A stretch of 64,000 bases of DNA from Parvibium lacunae (GCF_003335215.1 NZ_QPGB01000002.1:1-64000), one strand, 5' to 3'; shown: positions 44,664-54,850, counted from the first letter of the stretch. Numbers and translations are program-made. The notes: generated by a model not told the origin, from the sequence alone.

Positions 44664-46811
44664 TTATTGCTGCTGCTGTTGCTGCTGTTGCTGCTGTTGC
44701 TGCTCAGCACCTTCATTCAGCAACGCTTTCATGCTCAATCGCACGCGGCCTTTGTCATCCATTTCGATCACTTTTACGCGAACAACCTGACCTTCTTTCA
44801 GCACCGATTTAATGTCAGCGATACGTTCGTTGGCAATCTGGCTGATGTGCAAGAGGCCTTCTTTACCGGGCAGTAAGGATACGACCGCGCCAAAGTCGAG
44901 CAGCTTGGTAATCGGGCCTTCGTAGATTTGGCCCATTTCTACTTCCGCGGTAATCGCGGCGATACGGGCTTTGGCCAGCTCACCTTGTTCCGCGCTGAAG
45001 CAGGCGATGGTGACGGTACCATCATCTTGCAAATCAATCTGAGTCCCGGTTTCTTCGGTCAGCGCACGGATCGTCGCGCCACCTTTACCGATTACATCAC
45101 GGATTTTTTCAGGATTGATTTTCATCGTGATCATACGGGGAGCGTGATCTGACAGTTCAGTACGCGCACCGTTAATCGCTTGTTGCATCTGGCCGAGAAT
45201 GTGCATACGGGCTTCTTTAGCTTGCGCCAAGGCCACTTGCATGATCTCTTTGGTAATGCCTTGGATTTTGATATCCATTTGCAAGGCGGTAATCCCATTT
45301 GCGGTACCGGCCACTTTAAAGTCCATATCACCTAAGTGATCTTCATCACCCAGAATGTCGGTCAACACCGCGAACTTGTTGCCATCTTTAATCAAACCCA
45401 TGGCAATACCCGCCACGTGATCTTTAACAGGCACGCCCGCATCCATCATGGACAAGCAACCACCGCACACGGAGGCCATTGAAGAAGAGCCGTTGGACTC
45501 GGTGATTTCAGAGACCACGCGCAGGGAGTAACCGAATTCGTCTGCGGACGGCAGCAAAGGCACCAAAGCCCGTTTTGCTAAACGACCATGGCCGATTTCA
45601 CGACGCTTAGGAGCACCGAAGCGGCCAGTTTCGCCGGTGGCAAATGGGGGCATGTTGTAGTTGAACATGAAGCGATCACGGTATTCACCAGCCAGCGCAT
45701 CAATGATTTGTTCATCTTGTTTCGTGCCCAAGGTGGTCACCACCAAGGCTTGGGTTTCACCACGGGTAAACAAAGCGGAACCATGGACGCGTGGCAGGAC
45801 GCCTAAACGAATGCTGATCGGACGTACGGTACGGGTATCGCGGCCGTCAATCCGTGGCTCGCCCTCCAGAATCTGGCTACGCACAATCTTGGCTTCCAGA
45901 TCAAACAGCAAGTTATCCACTTCGGTGCTGTCCGGTGCGGCGGCATTTTGCGCAGCGGCTTCGGCCGCCAAGGCTTCATGCACTTGCGCATACACTTTGC
46001 GCACTTCTTGGGTACGGGCTTGTTTTTGTTTGATTTGGTAGGCAGTGCGCAACGCGGCTTCGGCCAAGGCACCTACACGGCTAATCAGAGTTTCATTCTT
46101 CGCCGCAGGCTGCCAATCCCAAGCGGGTTTGCCTGCTGTCGCGACCAACTCATGAATCGAATTGATCACGGCTTGCATTTGCTCATGGCCATACACCACC
46201 GCACCCAACATCACGTCTTCAGTGAGTTGATGCGCTTCGGATTCCACCATCAACACAGCTTGCTCGGTACCGGCAACCACGAGGTCAAGCTGGGTTTCTT
46301 TGAGCTGGCTAGCGGTGGGGTTCAACACATACTGACCATTGATATAACCCACACGGGCGGCACCAATCGGGCCATTAAAAGGCACACCAGAAATCGACAG
46401 TGCCGCAGAGGAAGCGATCAGCGCGGGAATGTCCGCATCAATTTCCGGATCGAGCGACAACACATGCACAATCACTTGCACTTCGTTGTAGAAACCTTCG
46501 GGGAACAGCGGGCGCAACGGACGGTCGATCAAACGACTGGTCAGCGTTTCTTTTTCGCTAGCACGACCTTCACGTTTGAAAAAACCACCGGGGATACGAC
46601 CTGCTGCATAGAATTTTTCCGCGTAGTCAACCGTTAAAGGGAAAAAGTCTTGGCCAGGTTTTGCTTCTTTTTGGGCCACGACGGTCGCTAGGACCACGGT
46701 GTCTCCCATTGAGGCCACCACTGCACCACTGGCTTGACGGGCAACTTCGCCCGTTTCGAGGGTGACGGTATGTTGGCCGTAGGGAAAACTGACTTTTGCA
46801 ACATTAAACAT
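44664..46811 (-). CDS. pnp: Polynucleotide phosphorylase with polyglutamine tail
   Basis: 3'-5' phosphorolytic exoribonuclease of the RNA degradosome. The 715-residue chain has two RNase PH domains ([63 protein letters not shown]), a KH domain ([27 protein letters not shown]) and an S1 domain ([31 protein letters not shown]). The protein ends right after S1 with LLNEGAE and 12 consecutive Gln, encoded by CAG/CAA triplets at 44667-44702. The tail replaces the longer variable or degradosome-binding ends of other PNPases. It follows rpsO, the ancestral order. Confidence 0.98.
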   Translation of the reverse strand: MFNVAKVSFPYGQHTVTLETGEVARQASGAVVASMGDTVVLATVVAQKEAKPGQDFFPLTVDYAEKFYAAGRIPGGFFKREGRASEKETLTSRLIDRPLRPLFPEGFYNEVQVIVHVLSLDPEIDADIPALIASSAALSISGVPFNGPIGAARVGYINGQYVLNPTASQLKETQLDLVVAGTEQAVLMVESEAHQLTEDVMLGAVVYGHEQMQAVINSIHELVATAGKPAWDWQPAAKNETLISRVGALAEAALRTAYQIKQKQARTQEVRKVYAQVHEALAAEAAAQNAAAPDSTEVDNLLFDLEAKIVRSQILEGEPRIDGRDTRTVRPISIRLGVLPRVHGSALFTRGETQALVVTTLGTKQDEQIIDALAGEYRDRFMFNYNMPPFATGETGRFGAPKRREIGHGRLAKRALVPLLPSADEFGYSLRVVSEITESNGSSSMASVCGGCLSMMDAGVPVKDHVAGIAMGLIKDGNKFAVLTDILGDEDHLGDMDFKVAGTANGITALQMDIKIQGITKEIMQVALAQAKEARMHILGQMQQAINGARTELSDHAPRMITMKINPEKIRDVIGKGGATIRALTEETGTQIDLQDDGTVTIACFSAEQGELAKARIAAITAEVEMGQIYEGPITKLLDFGAVVSLLPGKEGLLHISQIANERIADIKSVLKEGQVVRVKVIEMDDKGRVRLSMKALLNEGAEQQQQQQQQQQQQ
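44667..44702 (-). repeat. CAG/CAA trinucleotide tract in pnp
   Basis: Twelve consecutive glutamine codons. On the plus strand they read as units of TTG CTG CTG, a near-perfect 9-bp period. The tract can expand or shrink by slippage without breaking the frame. Confidence 0.95.
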
Positions 46812-46894
46812 ATTTATTTCCTTTCAATCTGGGCGCGCATTTTGCGCGTCCCTCCTGAGCATCCACGGTGGCTCAGAACACCGCTTAAAAATGA

Positions 46895-46924
46895 AAATGC
46901 CCGCGTAGTTCTACGCAGGCATTT
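46895..46924 (-). terminator. rpsO-pnp intergenic hairpin
   Basis: AAATGCC-C-GCGTAG pairs with TACGC-A-GGCATTT around a short loop, followed on the minus strand by T-rich sequence. It lies between rpsO and pnp, where E. coli has a terminator and RNase III processing sites. The role here is inferred from position. Confidence 0.65.
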
Positions 46925-46958
46925 CCATGATTAACCAACTTGATCGCGCAAGAGACAA

Positions 46959-47228
46959 TTACTTACGCAGACCTAAACTTTGAATCAATTTGGTGTAAGA
47001 CTCAGGCTTACGACCTTTCAGGTAATCGAGCAGCTTGCGGCGGCGGCTTACCAGTTTCAACAAACCACGGCGGGAGTGGTGATCTTTAGTATGTGCCTTA
47101 AAGTGGCCGGTTAACTCGTTGATGCGGGCGGTCAGCAAAGCGACTTGCACTTCGGGGGAACCGGTATCGCTCGCAGCACGTTGATATTGTGCAATCACTT
47201 CTTTTTTGTTGATCTCTGCAACAGACAT
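46959..47228 (-). CDS. rpsO: 30S ribosomal protein S15
   Basis: Binds 16S rRNA in the platform of the small subunit and helps bridge to 23S rRNA. The 89-residue chain is full length and holds the standard stretches [50 protein letters not shown]. The ribosome-binding site AAAGGAT is 7 nt before the ATG. The adjacent downstream gene is pnp and the upstream promoter is at 47316-47345. In E. coli S15 represses its own translation; whether the leader here folds alike was not tested. Confidence 0.98.
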   Translation of the reverse strand: MSVAEINKKEVIAQYQRAASDTGSPEVQVALLTARINELTGHFKAHTKDHHSRRGLLKLVSRRRKLLDYLKGRKPESYTKLIQSLGLRK

Positions 47229-47315
47229 TTTTTATCCTTTAATTAGCTTAGAAACAGGCGGTCACACTGGATGGGCGTGCCGTGAAAAAAACTTACTTCG
47301 GAAAGCAAGACCAAG

Positions 47316-47345
47316 ATTATAGCGCAACATCAAGCCCCCGGTAAA
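47316..47345 (-). promoter_or_regulatory. Probable promoter of rpsO-pnp
   Basis: Reading the minus strand, TTTACC and a perfect TATAAT are 18 bp apart. The predicted transcript start is about 80 nt ahead of the rpsO ATG. The -35 box ends 15 bp from the purF stop codon. Confidence 0.55.
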
Positions 47346-47359
47346 GGGCTGCGCCAGAC

Positions 47360-48877
47360 TCAGCTATCGTTTCCCATAAAGCCGAGGTTGAGCTGGCTGC
47401 CGACCCCTTCTTTCTCAGTCGGGTTCAGGCGTGCATATTCGACTTTTTCAAGGTATTCGGGGGTGATATCGCCCGTTATGTAATGTCCATCGAAGCACGA
47501 AGCCTCAAAGTTGTTGATTTGCGGGGCTAAATCCCGCACCGCCCGCTTCATGTCATCGACCGTTTGATACACCAGGGCGTCAGCGCCAATCAACTTGCAG
47601 ATTTCTTCGTCAGTATGACCATGCGCGATCAGTTCACCGCGGGTCGGCATATCAATCCCATAGACGTTGGCGAAACGCACAGGGGGGGCCGCTGACGCAA
47701 AAATTACCTTTTTCGCACCAGATTCCCGGGCCATCATCACGATCTCGCGTGACGTCGTACCACGCACAATCGAATCATCGACAATCATCACGGTTTTGCC
47801 CTTGAACTCCATCCCAACGGCATTGAGCTTTTGCCGAACTGATTTACGGCGGGTACTTTGCCCCGGCATGATAAAGGTGCGGCCGATGTAGCGATTTTTA
47901 ATAAACCCTTCACGGTAATCAATATTGAGTAGTTTGGCCAATTGCATGGCGGCGGGGCGAGATGAATCTGGAATCGGCATCACGACATCAATCTCACCGG
48001 GGGCAAAGCGTTGGCGCACCTGTTCAGCGAGTGACTCTCCCATTTTTAAACGGGCGGCATACACCGAGACGCCATCAATCACAGAATCAGGGCGGGCCAA
48101 ATACACATACTCAAAAATACAAGGATTCAGGCTGGCGACCGGCGCACATTGCTGACTAAAAAATTGGCCGTCGAAGGTGATGTAGACCGCTTCACCCGGT
48201 TGGATATCTCGTTTAACCGTGAAGCCCATGCCTTCGAGGGTTACCGATTCACTGGCCAGCATATATTCCATCCCACCCGCTGTTTGGTTTTCACCCAAAA
48301 TCAAAGGCCGAATGCCATAGGGGTCACGGAAGGCAACCAAGCCATAGCCAGCAATCATTGCCACAACCGCGTACGACCCCCGCACGCGACGGTGTACCCC
48401 TTCAATCGCCTTAAATACGGTGGTGGCATCTAGAGACAGCCCGGAACTGCTGTCATGTAACTCATGGGCAAAGACGTTCAGCAACACTTCGGTGTCAGAG
48501 TCGGTATTGACATGGCGCCGATCAATGCGAAACATCTCGTCCTTGAGCTGTTCAGCATTGGTCAGGTTACCGTTGTGCGCCAAAATAATCCCAAAGGGGG
48601 CATTCACATAAAATGGCTGGGCTTCTTCCGAATTGGCGGCTGAACCCGCGGTCGGATAGCGCACTTGACCAATCCCCGCATTACCGGGCAAGGAACGCAT
48701 ATTGCGGGTACGAAAGACATCACGGACCAAGCCATTGCCTTTGTACATATTGAATGCTTTACCATGCGCGGTGGCAATCCCTGCTGCATCCTGGCCACGA
48801 TGTTGTAGCAGCAACAGGCTATCGTAAAGCAACTGATTCACAGGGCTTTTGGCGACGACTCCAACAATCCCGCACAT
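47360..48877 (-). CDS. purF: Amidophosphoribosyltransferase
   Basis: First committed step of purine synthesis, forming 5-phosphoribosylamine from PRPP and glutamine. The start is the ATG at 48877 (AAGGAG upstream), so Cys2 is the glutaminase nucleophile after Met removal; the frame's earlier TTG would bury it. The 505 residues comprise the Ntn glutaminase (MCGIVGVVAKSPVNQLLYDSLLLLQHRGQDAAGIAT) and the phosphoribosyltransferase (PRPP loop VMIVDDSIVRGTTSREIV; IPDSSRPAAMQLAKLL). It is the last gene of the trpA-accD-folC-SPOR-cvpA-purF run, 62 bp after cvpA. Confidence 0.98.
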   Translation of the reverse strand: MCGIVGVVAKSPVNQLLYDSLLLLQHRGQDAAGIATAHGKAFNMYKGNGLVRDVFRTRNMRSLPGNAGIGQVRYPTAGSAANSEEAQPFYVNAPFGIILAHNGNLTNAEQLKDEMFRIDRRHVNTDSDTEVLLNVFAHELHDSSSGLSLDATTVFKAIEGVHRRVRGSYAVVAMIAGYGLVAFRDPYGIRPLILGENQTAGGMEYMLASESVTLEGMGFTVKRDIQPGEAVYITFDGQFFSQQCAPVASLNPCIFEYVYLARPDSVIDGVSVYAARLKMGESLAEQVRQRFAPGEIDVVMPIPDSSRPAAMQLAKLLNIDYREGFIKNRYIGRTFIMPGQSTRRKSVRQKLNAVGMEFKGKTVMIVDDSIVRGTTSREIVMMARESGAKKVIFASAAPPVRFANVYGIDMPTRGELIAHGHTDEEICKLIGADALVYQTVDDMKRAVRDLAPQINNFEASCFDGHYITGDITPEYLEKVEYARLNPTEKEGVGSQLNLGFMGNDS

Positions 48878-48939
48878 AGCCAACTCCTTAAAACATAAAT
48901 AATCGATTCAGAGGACAACACCAAGCACGTAGCGACAAG

Positions 48940-49434
48940 CTACCCAAGCCGGGCCACCTGGGCCGCAATCGCCTCAGGTAACCAGGGCTGTACCAATAAC
49001 AACGCACCTTCCACATAGGGCCGAAAAATGGCCTCGTGCCACCAAGCTTGTTGGGGTAAAGCGGTAAAACTTGCCCCCAAGACGAGGGTTAAAATAATCA
49101 CGCTACCGCGCAAGAAACCAAATATGATGCCTAAACCGCGATCTGCCAATGTCAGACCCGCTGATTGAATCAACTGCACCAGCACTTTGCTCAACAGCGA
49201 TAACAATAGCAGGCTCACTATCAACACAATGACAAACGCCAGCAGCAAACGCACTAACTCACCCGGGATCACGGTCGGCAACATCGCCGCGAAGGGTGCC
49301 CCCAGGACGTTAGCAGCAACAAAGGACACCCCCCAAGCCACCAAAGACATGAGCTCTTTCACCAAGCCCCGCAAGACGCTGATCAAGATCGAACAGCCCA
49401 AAATAAACAGGAACAGATAGTCAAAGACTGTCAT
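48940..49434 (-). CDS. cvpA: CvpA family membrane protein
   Basis: A 164-residue inner-membrane protein with four hydrophobic segments, beginning TVFDYLFLFILGCSILISVLRGLVKELMSLVAWGVSF, the CvpA signature. In E. coli cvpA lies before purF and affects colicin V production. In other bacteria it bears on envelope homeostasis. Its exact activity is unknown. Its ATG overlaps the stop codon of the SPOR gene (ATGA), showing translational coupling. The conserved GLGIIFGFLRGSVIILTLVLG segment lies in the C-terminal half. Confidence 0.93.
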   Translation of the reverse strand: MTVFDYLFLFILGCSILISVLRGLVKELMSLVAWGVSFVAANVLGAPFAAMLPTVIPGELVRLLLAFVIVLIVSLLLLSLLSKVLVQLIQSAGLTLADRGLGIIFGFLRGSVIILTLVLGASFTALPQQAWWHEAIFRPYVEGALLLVQPWLPEAIAAQVARLG

Positions 49435-50270
49435 TTTTCGATAACCAGGGCTGCATTCAATGCCAGGGGTTGCAAACGTTTCTGCGCTGCTTCCGCAGCG
49501 GCCTTGCTTGAAAACGGACCAAGCCGGACACGGGTGCGCGGGCCGCCAGACGTCTCTAACACGGCTGTTTGTGGATGAAAGCCACTACCACGCAGTTTAG
49601 TTAATAACTGATCGACCTTCTCTTGATTCGCAAACGCGCCGATCTGTAGCCAGTAGCGTTCGCCACCACTCTCCGGTTTGCGGTCTTGCGGCTTTACCGC
49701 CTCGGCGGCAGGGCTCGCCCCTTTGCCTTCCAGTAATGCCTGGGCACGGGCCTGCTGACTTGACTCGCGTGTGGCGTCAACGGCAGCTTTCTCTTTCTGG
49801 GCGACGCTGGCGCTACTCTCAACAGCCTTAGCGGACGCTTCCACAGCCGCTTTGGCGGGTTTATTCACGGCGTTATTCAGGGTGCTATTCACCGGGTTAT
49901 CAACAGACTTATTCACTGTATTCTCGGTTGAATCAGCTGATGGCAGCCCAATGGGCTGCGGCGTCTCCTTAGAAGTCGCTGGCGCCGGGTTTGCTTCCTC
50001 GGATAAAGGGCGCTCATTGGCCAGACGCTGGTTGGAGGCCGGTACTGTTTTACTCGGGATAGTGATGGCAATCTCGCGAGTCCGTGGCTTAGGCTCACTA
50101 TCAAAAATCATCGGCAGAACAATGATTGATGTCATCACCAAGGTTGTCACGCCCAAGAGACGATGACGGGCCCGTCGCTTCAACGCCAGCGCGGGATCTT
50201 GGGGCAAGGAGCCCGATCTCGCCGCACGCGGATCAGTAGTGTCAGTAGATTGGCGCTTAAAAATAGGCAT
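49431..50270 (-). CDS. SPOR domain protein (DedD-like)
   Basis: A 279-residue protein with an N-terminal cytoplasmic tail, one membrane segment (HRLLGVTTLVMTSIIVLPMIF, about 37-57), a long linker rich in Asn, Ala, Lys and Val, and a C-terminal SPOR domain (ERYWLQIGAFANQEKVDQLLTKLRGSGF; PRTRVRLGPFSSKAAAEAAQKRLQ). SPOR domains bind denuded septal peptidoglycan, and DedD acts at the division site. Position in the folC-cvpA-purF block also fits DedD. The start at 50270 was preferred to a TTG extension at 50288. The linker part VNKSVDNPVNSTLNNAVNKP has imperfect VNxxxxN repeats. Confidence 0.88.
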   Translation of the reverse strand: MPIFKRQSTDTTDPRAARSGSLPQDPALALKRRARHRLLGVTTLVMTSIIVLPMIFDSEPKPRTREIAITIPSKTVPASNQRLANERPLSEEANPAPATSKETPQPIGLPSADSTENTVNKSVDNPVNSTLNNAVNKPAKAAVEASAKAVESSASVAQKEKAAVDATRESSQQARAQALLEGKGASPAAEAVKPQDRKPESGGERYWLQIGAFANQEKVDQLLTKLRGSGFHPQTAVLETSGGPRTRVRLGPFSSKAAAEAAQKRLQPLALNAALVIEK

Positions 50271-50300
50271 GGAAAAGCATGCTAGCAAGAAAACAATAAC

Positions 50301-51596
50301 TCATGACTGCAGCCCGGTTCGCTGCGCTAAAACCGGCGCAACCGTCATGAACGATCCAAAGACAACAATTCTATCACCCTCCGCTGCTTGCGATTGCGCC
50401 GCTGCCAATGCTTCTGTTGGCGAAGCGAATAGTTGGATCGCCGGTGCCGCAGCCGGTGAATGCGTTGCCAATAACGCGGTGAGACGTTGCGCCAAACTGG
50501 CTGCACTGGCTCCGCGAGGCGGTGGCAGATCACATAAATACCAGTAATCAACGCGCTCGCGGATAGCCTGCAACACCCCGTCTATATCTTTATCCTGCAT
50601 CATCCCCAAGACCACATGGGTGTAGGGATAAAAGCCCATGTTGTCGAGGTTCTGAGCCAAGGTCGCGGTGGCATGGGGGTTGTGGGCGACATCTAGAATG
50701 AGTGTTGGTCGCCCAGGCAGCACCTGAAATCGGCCCGGCAATTCAACCAACGCAAACCCTTCACGGATGGCTTGGTTAGGGACTGGCAGAGTAAGTTTGA
50801 GAGCCTCCAGCGCAGCCAGTACGGCTGCGGCATTAAGGAGTTGATTGGCCCCACGCAAAGCTGGGTAAGCTAGCCCAGCACGACGCATCGCCCGCCCGCC
50901 ATAAGCCCATTGCTGTTTGTCACCGGCATAATTGAAATCGCGACCGGCACGCCAAAGGTCTGCGCCGATTTGCTGGGCATATTGCACCAAGCTTTCCGGT
51001 GGCAAAGGATCAGCACAAATTGCGGGCTTCCCCGTGCGATAGATGTGGGCTTTTTCCCAGCCGATCGCCTCGCGCGTATCGCCGAGATATTCCATATGAT
51101 CCAGGTCAATGCTCGTGACAATCGCACAGTCCGCATCAACCGCATTCACTGCATCCAGACGGCCACCCAACCCCACTTCGAGGATGATTACATCGGGCTG
51201 CTCTGCTTGAAATAAGCGCAGGATAGCAAGGGTCGTAAACTCAAAATAAGTCAGCTCGATGGGGCTAGGGGCAAGACGTGCGTTTTCCACCGCGGCAAAC
51301 TGTGCCATCAAAGGCTCATCCGAAACAGCCTGACCTTGTAGTCTGGCACGCTCGTTGAAATGCACTAAATGCGGCGAGGTATACAAGGCAACACGATAGC
51401 CTGCACGTAGCAAAATCGCTTCCAGCATGGCGCAAGTAGAACCTTTACCGTTGGTACCGCCAACGGTAATGACAGGGCACTCAAACTGCAGATTCAGACG
51501 TTCTTTTACCGCGTTAACACGGTCCAAGCCCATGTCGATGGTGCGGGGATGAATCGATTCGATATACCCCAGCCAGTCAGCTAATTGCGCGAACAT
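50301..51596 (-). CDS. folC: Bifunctional folylpolyglutamate/dihydrofolate synthase
   Basis: Adds glutamate to dihydropteroate to make dihydrofolate and lengthens the glutamate tail of folates. The 431-residue Mur-ligase-family enzyme has the P loop VGGTNGKGSTCAMLEAIL, PHLVHFNERARLQGQAVSD and EVGLGGRLDAVNAVDADCAIVTSIDLDHMEYLGDTREAIGWEKAHI, with DVAHNPHATATLAQNL in the C domain. The ATG at 51596 has GAGAGG upstream. It lies between accD (51-bp gap) and the SPOR gene, the classical order. The second folate gene of the window is folA. Confidence 0.97.
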   Translation of the reverse strand: MFAQLADWLGYIESIHPRTIDMGLDRVNAVKERLNLQFECPVITVGGTNGKGSTCAMLEAILLRAGYRVALYTSPHLVHFNERARLQGQAVSDEPLMAQFAAVENARLAPSPIELTYFEFTTLAILRLFQAEQPDVIILEVGLGGRLDAVNAVDADCAIVTSIDLDHMEYLGDTREAIGWEKAHIYRTGKPAICADPLPPESLVQYAQQIGADLWRAGRDFNYAGDKQQWAYGGRAMRRAGLAYPALRGANQLLNAAAVLAALEALKLTLPVPNQAIREGFALVELPGRFQVLPGRPTLILDVAHNPHATATLAQNLDNMGFYPYTHVVLGMMQDKDIDGVLQAIRERVDYWYLCDLPPPRGASAASLAQRLTALLATHSPAAAPAIQLFASPTEALAAAQSQAAEGDRIVVFGSFMTVAPVLAQRTGLQS

Positions 51597-51647
51597 AAGC
51601 CTCTCGATTCAGCTTGAAGATAAAGGTCACTGAGCAGACAAGAATGT

Positions 51648-52532
51648 TCAGGCGGTTAACGTTTCCACAGACTGCTTTTGCAGTAGGGCCAACAGATGTC
51701 CGATTTCGCGCTTGAGCTGGCGTCGATCAACGATCATATCGACGGCACCCTTTTGCTGTAAAAATTCGGCGCGCTGGAAACCTTCCGGCAGTTTCTCGCG
51801 AACAGTTTGCTCAATCACCCGTGGCCCGGCAAAACCAATCAGGGCTTTCGGTTCGGCGATGACCACATCGCCCAGGAACGCGAAGCTGGCTGAGACGCCA
51901 CCCATAGTCGGGTCGGTCAACACCGAAATAAAGGGCAGCTTGGCCTCCGCTAATTGTGTCAGCATTGCCGTTGTTTTAGCCATTTGCATGAGGGAAAGCA
52001 ACCCTTCCTGCATGCGTGCGCCGCCCGAGGCCGTCACGCAAATAAACGGGACCTTTTGTTCGAGAGCCGTTTGCACCCCTCTCACAAAGCGCTCTCCCAC
52101 CACTGACCCCATGGAACCGCCCATGAAATCAAACTCGAAGCACGCCAGCACCACGGGCAAGCTTAGAACCGTCCCGCCCATCACCACCAGCGCATCGGTT
52201 TCCCCACTGTCTTCCATCGCAGCAGCGATCCGCTCAGGATATTTTTTACTGTCTTTGAACTTTAGGCTATCGATCGGCAATACTTCTTGACCAATCTCGT
52301 AACGGCCCTCGGCATCGAGCAACATCTCGATTCGGGCGCGCGCATCAATCCGCATATGGTGGTCACATTTCGGGCAAACGCCCAAATTGGCTTCCACATC
52401 TGTTTTGTAAAGTACCGCATCGCAGCTCGGGCATTTTAACCACAAGCCCTCTGGCATATTGTTTTTCTTTTGGCCTTCTTCTTCCCGCTGAGTATTAATG
52501 CGTGGGGGTAATAATTTCTCTAACCAACTCAT
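51648..52532 (-). CDS. accD: Acetyl-CoA carboxylase carboxyltransferase beta subunit
   Basis: Transfers the carboxyl group from biotin to acetyl-CoA to form malonyl-CoA, with AccA. The 294-residue subunit has the N-terminal zinc ribbon [23 protein letters not shown] (four Cys) and the crotonase-fold core ([66 protein letters not shown]). AGGAG lies ahead of the ATG. It sits 34 bp after trpA. accA is not in this window. Confidence 0.98.
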   Translation of the reverse strand: MSWLEKLLPPRINTQREEEGQKKNNMPEGLWLKCPSCDAVLYKTDVEANLGVCPKCDHHMRIDARARIEMLLDAEGRYEIGQEVLPIDSLKFKDSKKYPERIAAAMEDSGETDALVVMGGTVLSLPVVLACFEFDFMGGSMGSVVGERFVRGVQTALEQKVPFICVTASGGARMQEGLLSLMQMAKTTAMLTQLAEAKLPFISVLTDPTMGGVSASFAFLGDVVIAEPKALIGFAGPRVIEQTVREKLPEGFQRAEFLQQKGAVDMIVDRRQLKREIGHLLALLQKQSVETLTA

Positions 52533-52566
52533 TTGCCTATTCTCCTAACCCGTAGCCCAAGTTCCA

Positions 52567-53364
52567 TTAACTATCCAGCGCAGTTCGAATCTCGCGGAGA
52601 AATGTTTCAACCGCACTCACCGCCTGCGCGGGGCCAACCTGCTCCATCTCTTGAATAATCCGACTGCCAATGACCACCGCATCGGCGCAAGCCCCGATCG
52701 CTTTTGCGGTGGCACCATCACGAATACCGAAACCCACGCCGACTGGCAATCGAGTTTGCTCTTGAATCACGGGCACTCGTGCCGCCACGGCATCAATATC
52801 AACATGGCCCGCCCCGGTAATACCCTTAAGCGAGACATAGTAAATATAGCCAGAGCCTTGTTCGGCAACATGCGCAATCCGCTCTGGGGTTGAGGTCGGG
52901 GCGAGTAAAAAAATCGGGTCAATTGCCTGTGACCGAAGCTGCGCGGCCAGCGCCACTGATTCTTCAGGCGGATAATCGACGGTTAACACGCCATCAACTT
53001 GCGCCGCCACACAGGCTTGTGTAAACGCTTCATAACCCATCCGCTCAATCGGATTGGCATACCCCATTAAAACAATGGGGGTCTCTGTGTCGGTCTGGCG
53101 GAAAGTCGTGACCATCTGAAAAACCTGTTTCAGCCCGACCTGCTGGGCCAGCGCCCGTTCGCTGGCACGCTGGATTACCGGGCCATCGGCCATCGGGTCA
53201 GAAAAAGGAACACCAAGTTCAATAACATCTGCGCCGCCACGCACCAAGGCGTGTAACAGTGGTACCGTCAGTTCAGGGTGGGGATCACCCGCCGTAATAA
53301 ACGGGATAAGGCCCTTGCGGCCCTGCGCCTTGAGGCTGGCCAGCCTATGAGCAATTTTTGACAT
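52567..53364 (-). CDS. trpA: Tryptophan synthase alpha subunit
   Basis: Cleaves indole-3-glycerol phosphate to indole and glyceraldehyde 3-phosphate. The 265-residue chain has [52 protein letters not shown] (with the catalytic Glu and Asp) and [11 protein letters not shown] and VVIGSRII at the phosphate site. The start at 53364 follows the family; the nearest possible ribosome-binding site (AAGGA) is 16 nt away, inside the hairpin at 53379-53409. An in-frame ATG at 53388 is an alternative. The frame extension to 53502 has no family support. No trpB is upstream, where a plus-strand lipase gene begins. Confidence 0.95.
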   Translation of the reverse strand: MSKIAHRLASLKAQGRKGLIPFITAGDPHPELTVPLLHALVRGGADVIELGVPFSDPMADGPVIQRASERALAQQVGLKQVFQMVTTFRQTDTETPIVLMGYANPIERMGYEAFTQACVAAQVDGVLTVDYPPEESVALAAQLRSQAIDPIFLLAPTSTPERIAHVAEQGSGYIYYVSLKGITGAGHVDIDAVAARVPVIQEQTRLPVGVGFGIRDGATAKAIGACADAVVIGSRIIQEMEQVGPAQAVSAVETFLREIRTALDS

Positions 53365-53378
53365 AAACAGGAGGACAC

Positions 53379-53409
53379 AATCCTTCATTGCGCTGCGCGA
53401 TGAAGGATT
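53379..53409 (-). promoter_or_regulatory. Hairpin in the trpA leader
   Basis: AATCCTTCAT and ATGAAGGATT form a perfect 10-bp inverted repeat around an 11-nt centre that can add a GCGC/GCGC pairing. The downstream arm on the minus strand contains AAGGA and an in-frame ATG, so the structure could hide translation signals. No T run follows, so it is not a classic terminator. Confidence 0.5.
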
Positions 53410-53617
53410 AACGCCATAACAGACAATGGCCAGAATTATACGCTGAAGCGCTGATAGCCCCCAGCCTCTGCATAAAAAATGCCGAATAGTGCGCTGCCGC
53501 ATAATTGTGCGACATTAGCACCACACCTAGAGCAGCTTCTCTATCTGCGCATAATCAAGCCGCTTGTTTAAGCGACCCGCTTCGATTACGCTGCAAAAAA
53601 CCTGATGGAGGCAGACC

Positions 53618-54850
53618 ATGAATCATTCTAAGTTAGCCAAGACACGACGCCAACTGGGTGGCCTCGCGCTGCTGTCAAGCCTGGCCTTAGTCGGCTGCGG
53701 CGGTGGTGGCGGCGGTGGCAGCACCAGTGGTAACGGCAGCCCAGCACCAGCCAGCCAATTCGTTGTTTTTGGCGATAGCCTCTCTGATGCAGGCACCTAT
53801 GTCATGGTTGGCCTGGCGAAAGCAGGAACAGTGAATGGCAAAACCTACTCTGCCGCGGGTCGCTTCACCACCAATCCAGGGAAGACTTGGGTCGAATATC
53901 TGGCAGAGCGTTACGGAACCGTACTGGGCCCCAAACTCTTCACTGGGCCAAGTGTTGGCCCAGGTGGCACCGCGGGAACAGTGAATGCCGGGGGCACGAA
54001 TTATGCGCAAGGCGGCGCCCGGGTTGCGGTATCGCCGGGCATTGGCGCTTTCGCTACCAATACCGCCGGTGATCTGATTGATGCTAGCGGTGTACCCTTA
54101 TCGGGATACACGATTGTGGGAAGCAACTGCGTTCCCACTGTCGGCACACCCGTGTCAACGGGCATCACGGCAACGTCGATCACCAGCCAGATAGACAGCT
54201 ACTTGGCCGACAACCCGACGATTCCCGCTGACAAAACCATCATTATTTCAGGCGGGGCCAACGATATCTTTGTTCAGCTCACCGGGATTAACAAGTGTAC
54301 CGCCGCCTTTGCGGCCCAGGCACAAGCAAACGTGGTGACGGCTGCTGGCCAACTGGTTACGCAAATTAACCGCTTACTGACGGCAGGGGCCGCGCGGATC
54401 GTTATTGGAACCTTGCCAGATTTATCAAAAACGCCGCTGGGATTAGCTAACCCGACGGCACAAACTTTTTTGCAAGGCATGTCGCAAAGCGTCATTAACA
54501 ATACGCTTGTCACCACTTTTACCGGCAACACTAAAGTTCAGTTTGCCCGGATGGACACTTTCTTGAATAATGTGCTCGCCAGTCCCAGTACTTACGGGAT
54601 TACAGTTACCAACACCGCAACGGCGTGTGACTTAACCAAAATGTACACGCGGATTACAGACTACGCCACAGGCGGCACGCCGAGCCCAGCGAACCGTACG
54701 ACCTCAGCGCTGGCATGTAATGAAATCGACTATGTCACCAGCAATGCGGCGAGCACCTATATCTTTGCCGATACGGTGCATCCTAGTAGTACGATTCATC
54801 AGCAATTTGCCAATAACATTTATACCCAGTTACGCGCCGCAGGGTGGTAA
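53618..54850 (+). CDS. GDSL/SGNH-family lipase or esterase, lipoprotein
   Basis: A 410-residue membrane-anchored hydrolase. The lipobox LALVGC places Cys27 as the lipidated residue, followed by seven to eight Gly and a Ser/Gly/Pro linker. The SGNH blocks are present: block I FVVFGDSLSDAGTY (Ser54), block III GGANDIF with the oxyanion Asn, and block V DTVHPSSTIHQQ (Asp385, His388). Block II may lie around GGTNYAQGGARV. The dyad and oxyanion residues look complete. Substrate may be lipids or short-chain esters. The ATG follows ATGGAGGCAG. It lies between trpA and pgsA as a single gene and breaks up the usual trpB-trpA neighbourhood. Confidence 0.92.
   Translation: MNHSKLAKTRRQLGGLALLSSLALVGCGGGGGGGSTSGNGSPAPASQFVVFGDSLSDAGTYVMVGLAKAGTVNGKTYSAAGRFTTNPGKTWVEYLAERYGTVLGPKLFTGPSVGPGGTAGTVNAGGTNYAQGGARVAVSPGIGAFATNTAGDLIDASGVPLSGYTIVGSNCVPTVGTPVSTGITATSITSQIDSYLADNPTIPADKTIIISGGANDIFVQLTGINKCTAAFAAQAQANVVTAAGQLVTQINRLLTAGAARIVIGTLPDLSKTPLGLANPTAQTFLQGMSQSVINNTLVTTFTGNTKVQFARMDTFLNNVLASPSTYGITVTNTATACDLTKMYTRITDYATGGTPSPANRTTSALACNEIDYVTSNAASTYIFADTVHPSSTIHQQFANNIYTQLRAAGW

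Noticed and set aside
44667-44876. Plus-strand frame starting with a run of 12 leucines
   Set aside because: It is the antisense reading of the CAG/CAA tract and S1 domain of pnp; it has no ribosome-binding site.
53365-53502. N-terminal extension of trpA
   Set aside because: It reads through the leader hairpin and has no similarity to TrpA; family proteins start near 53364.
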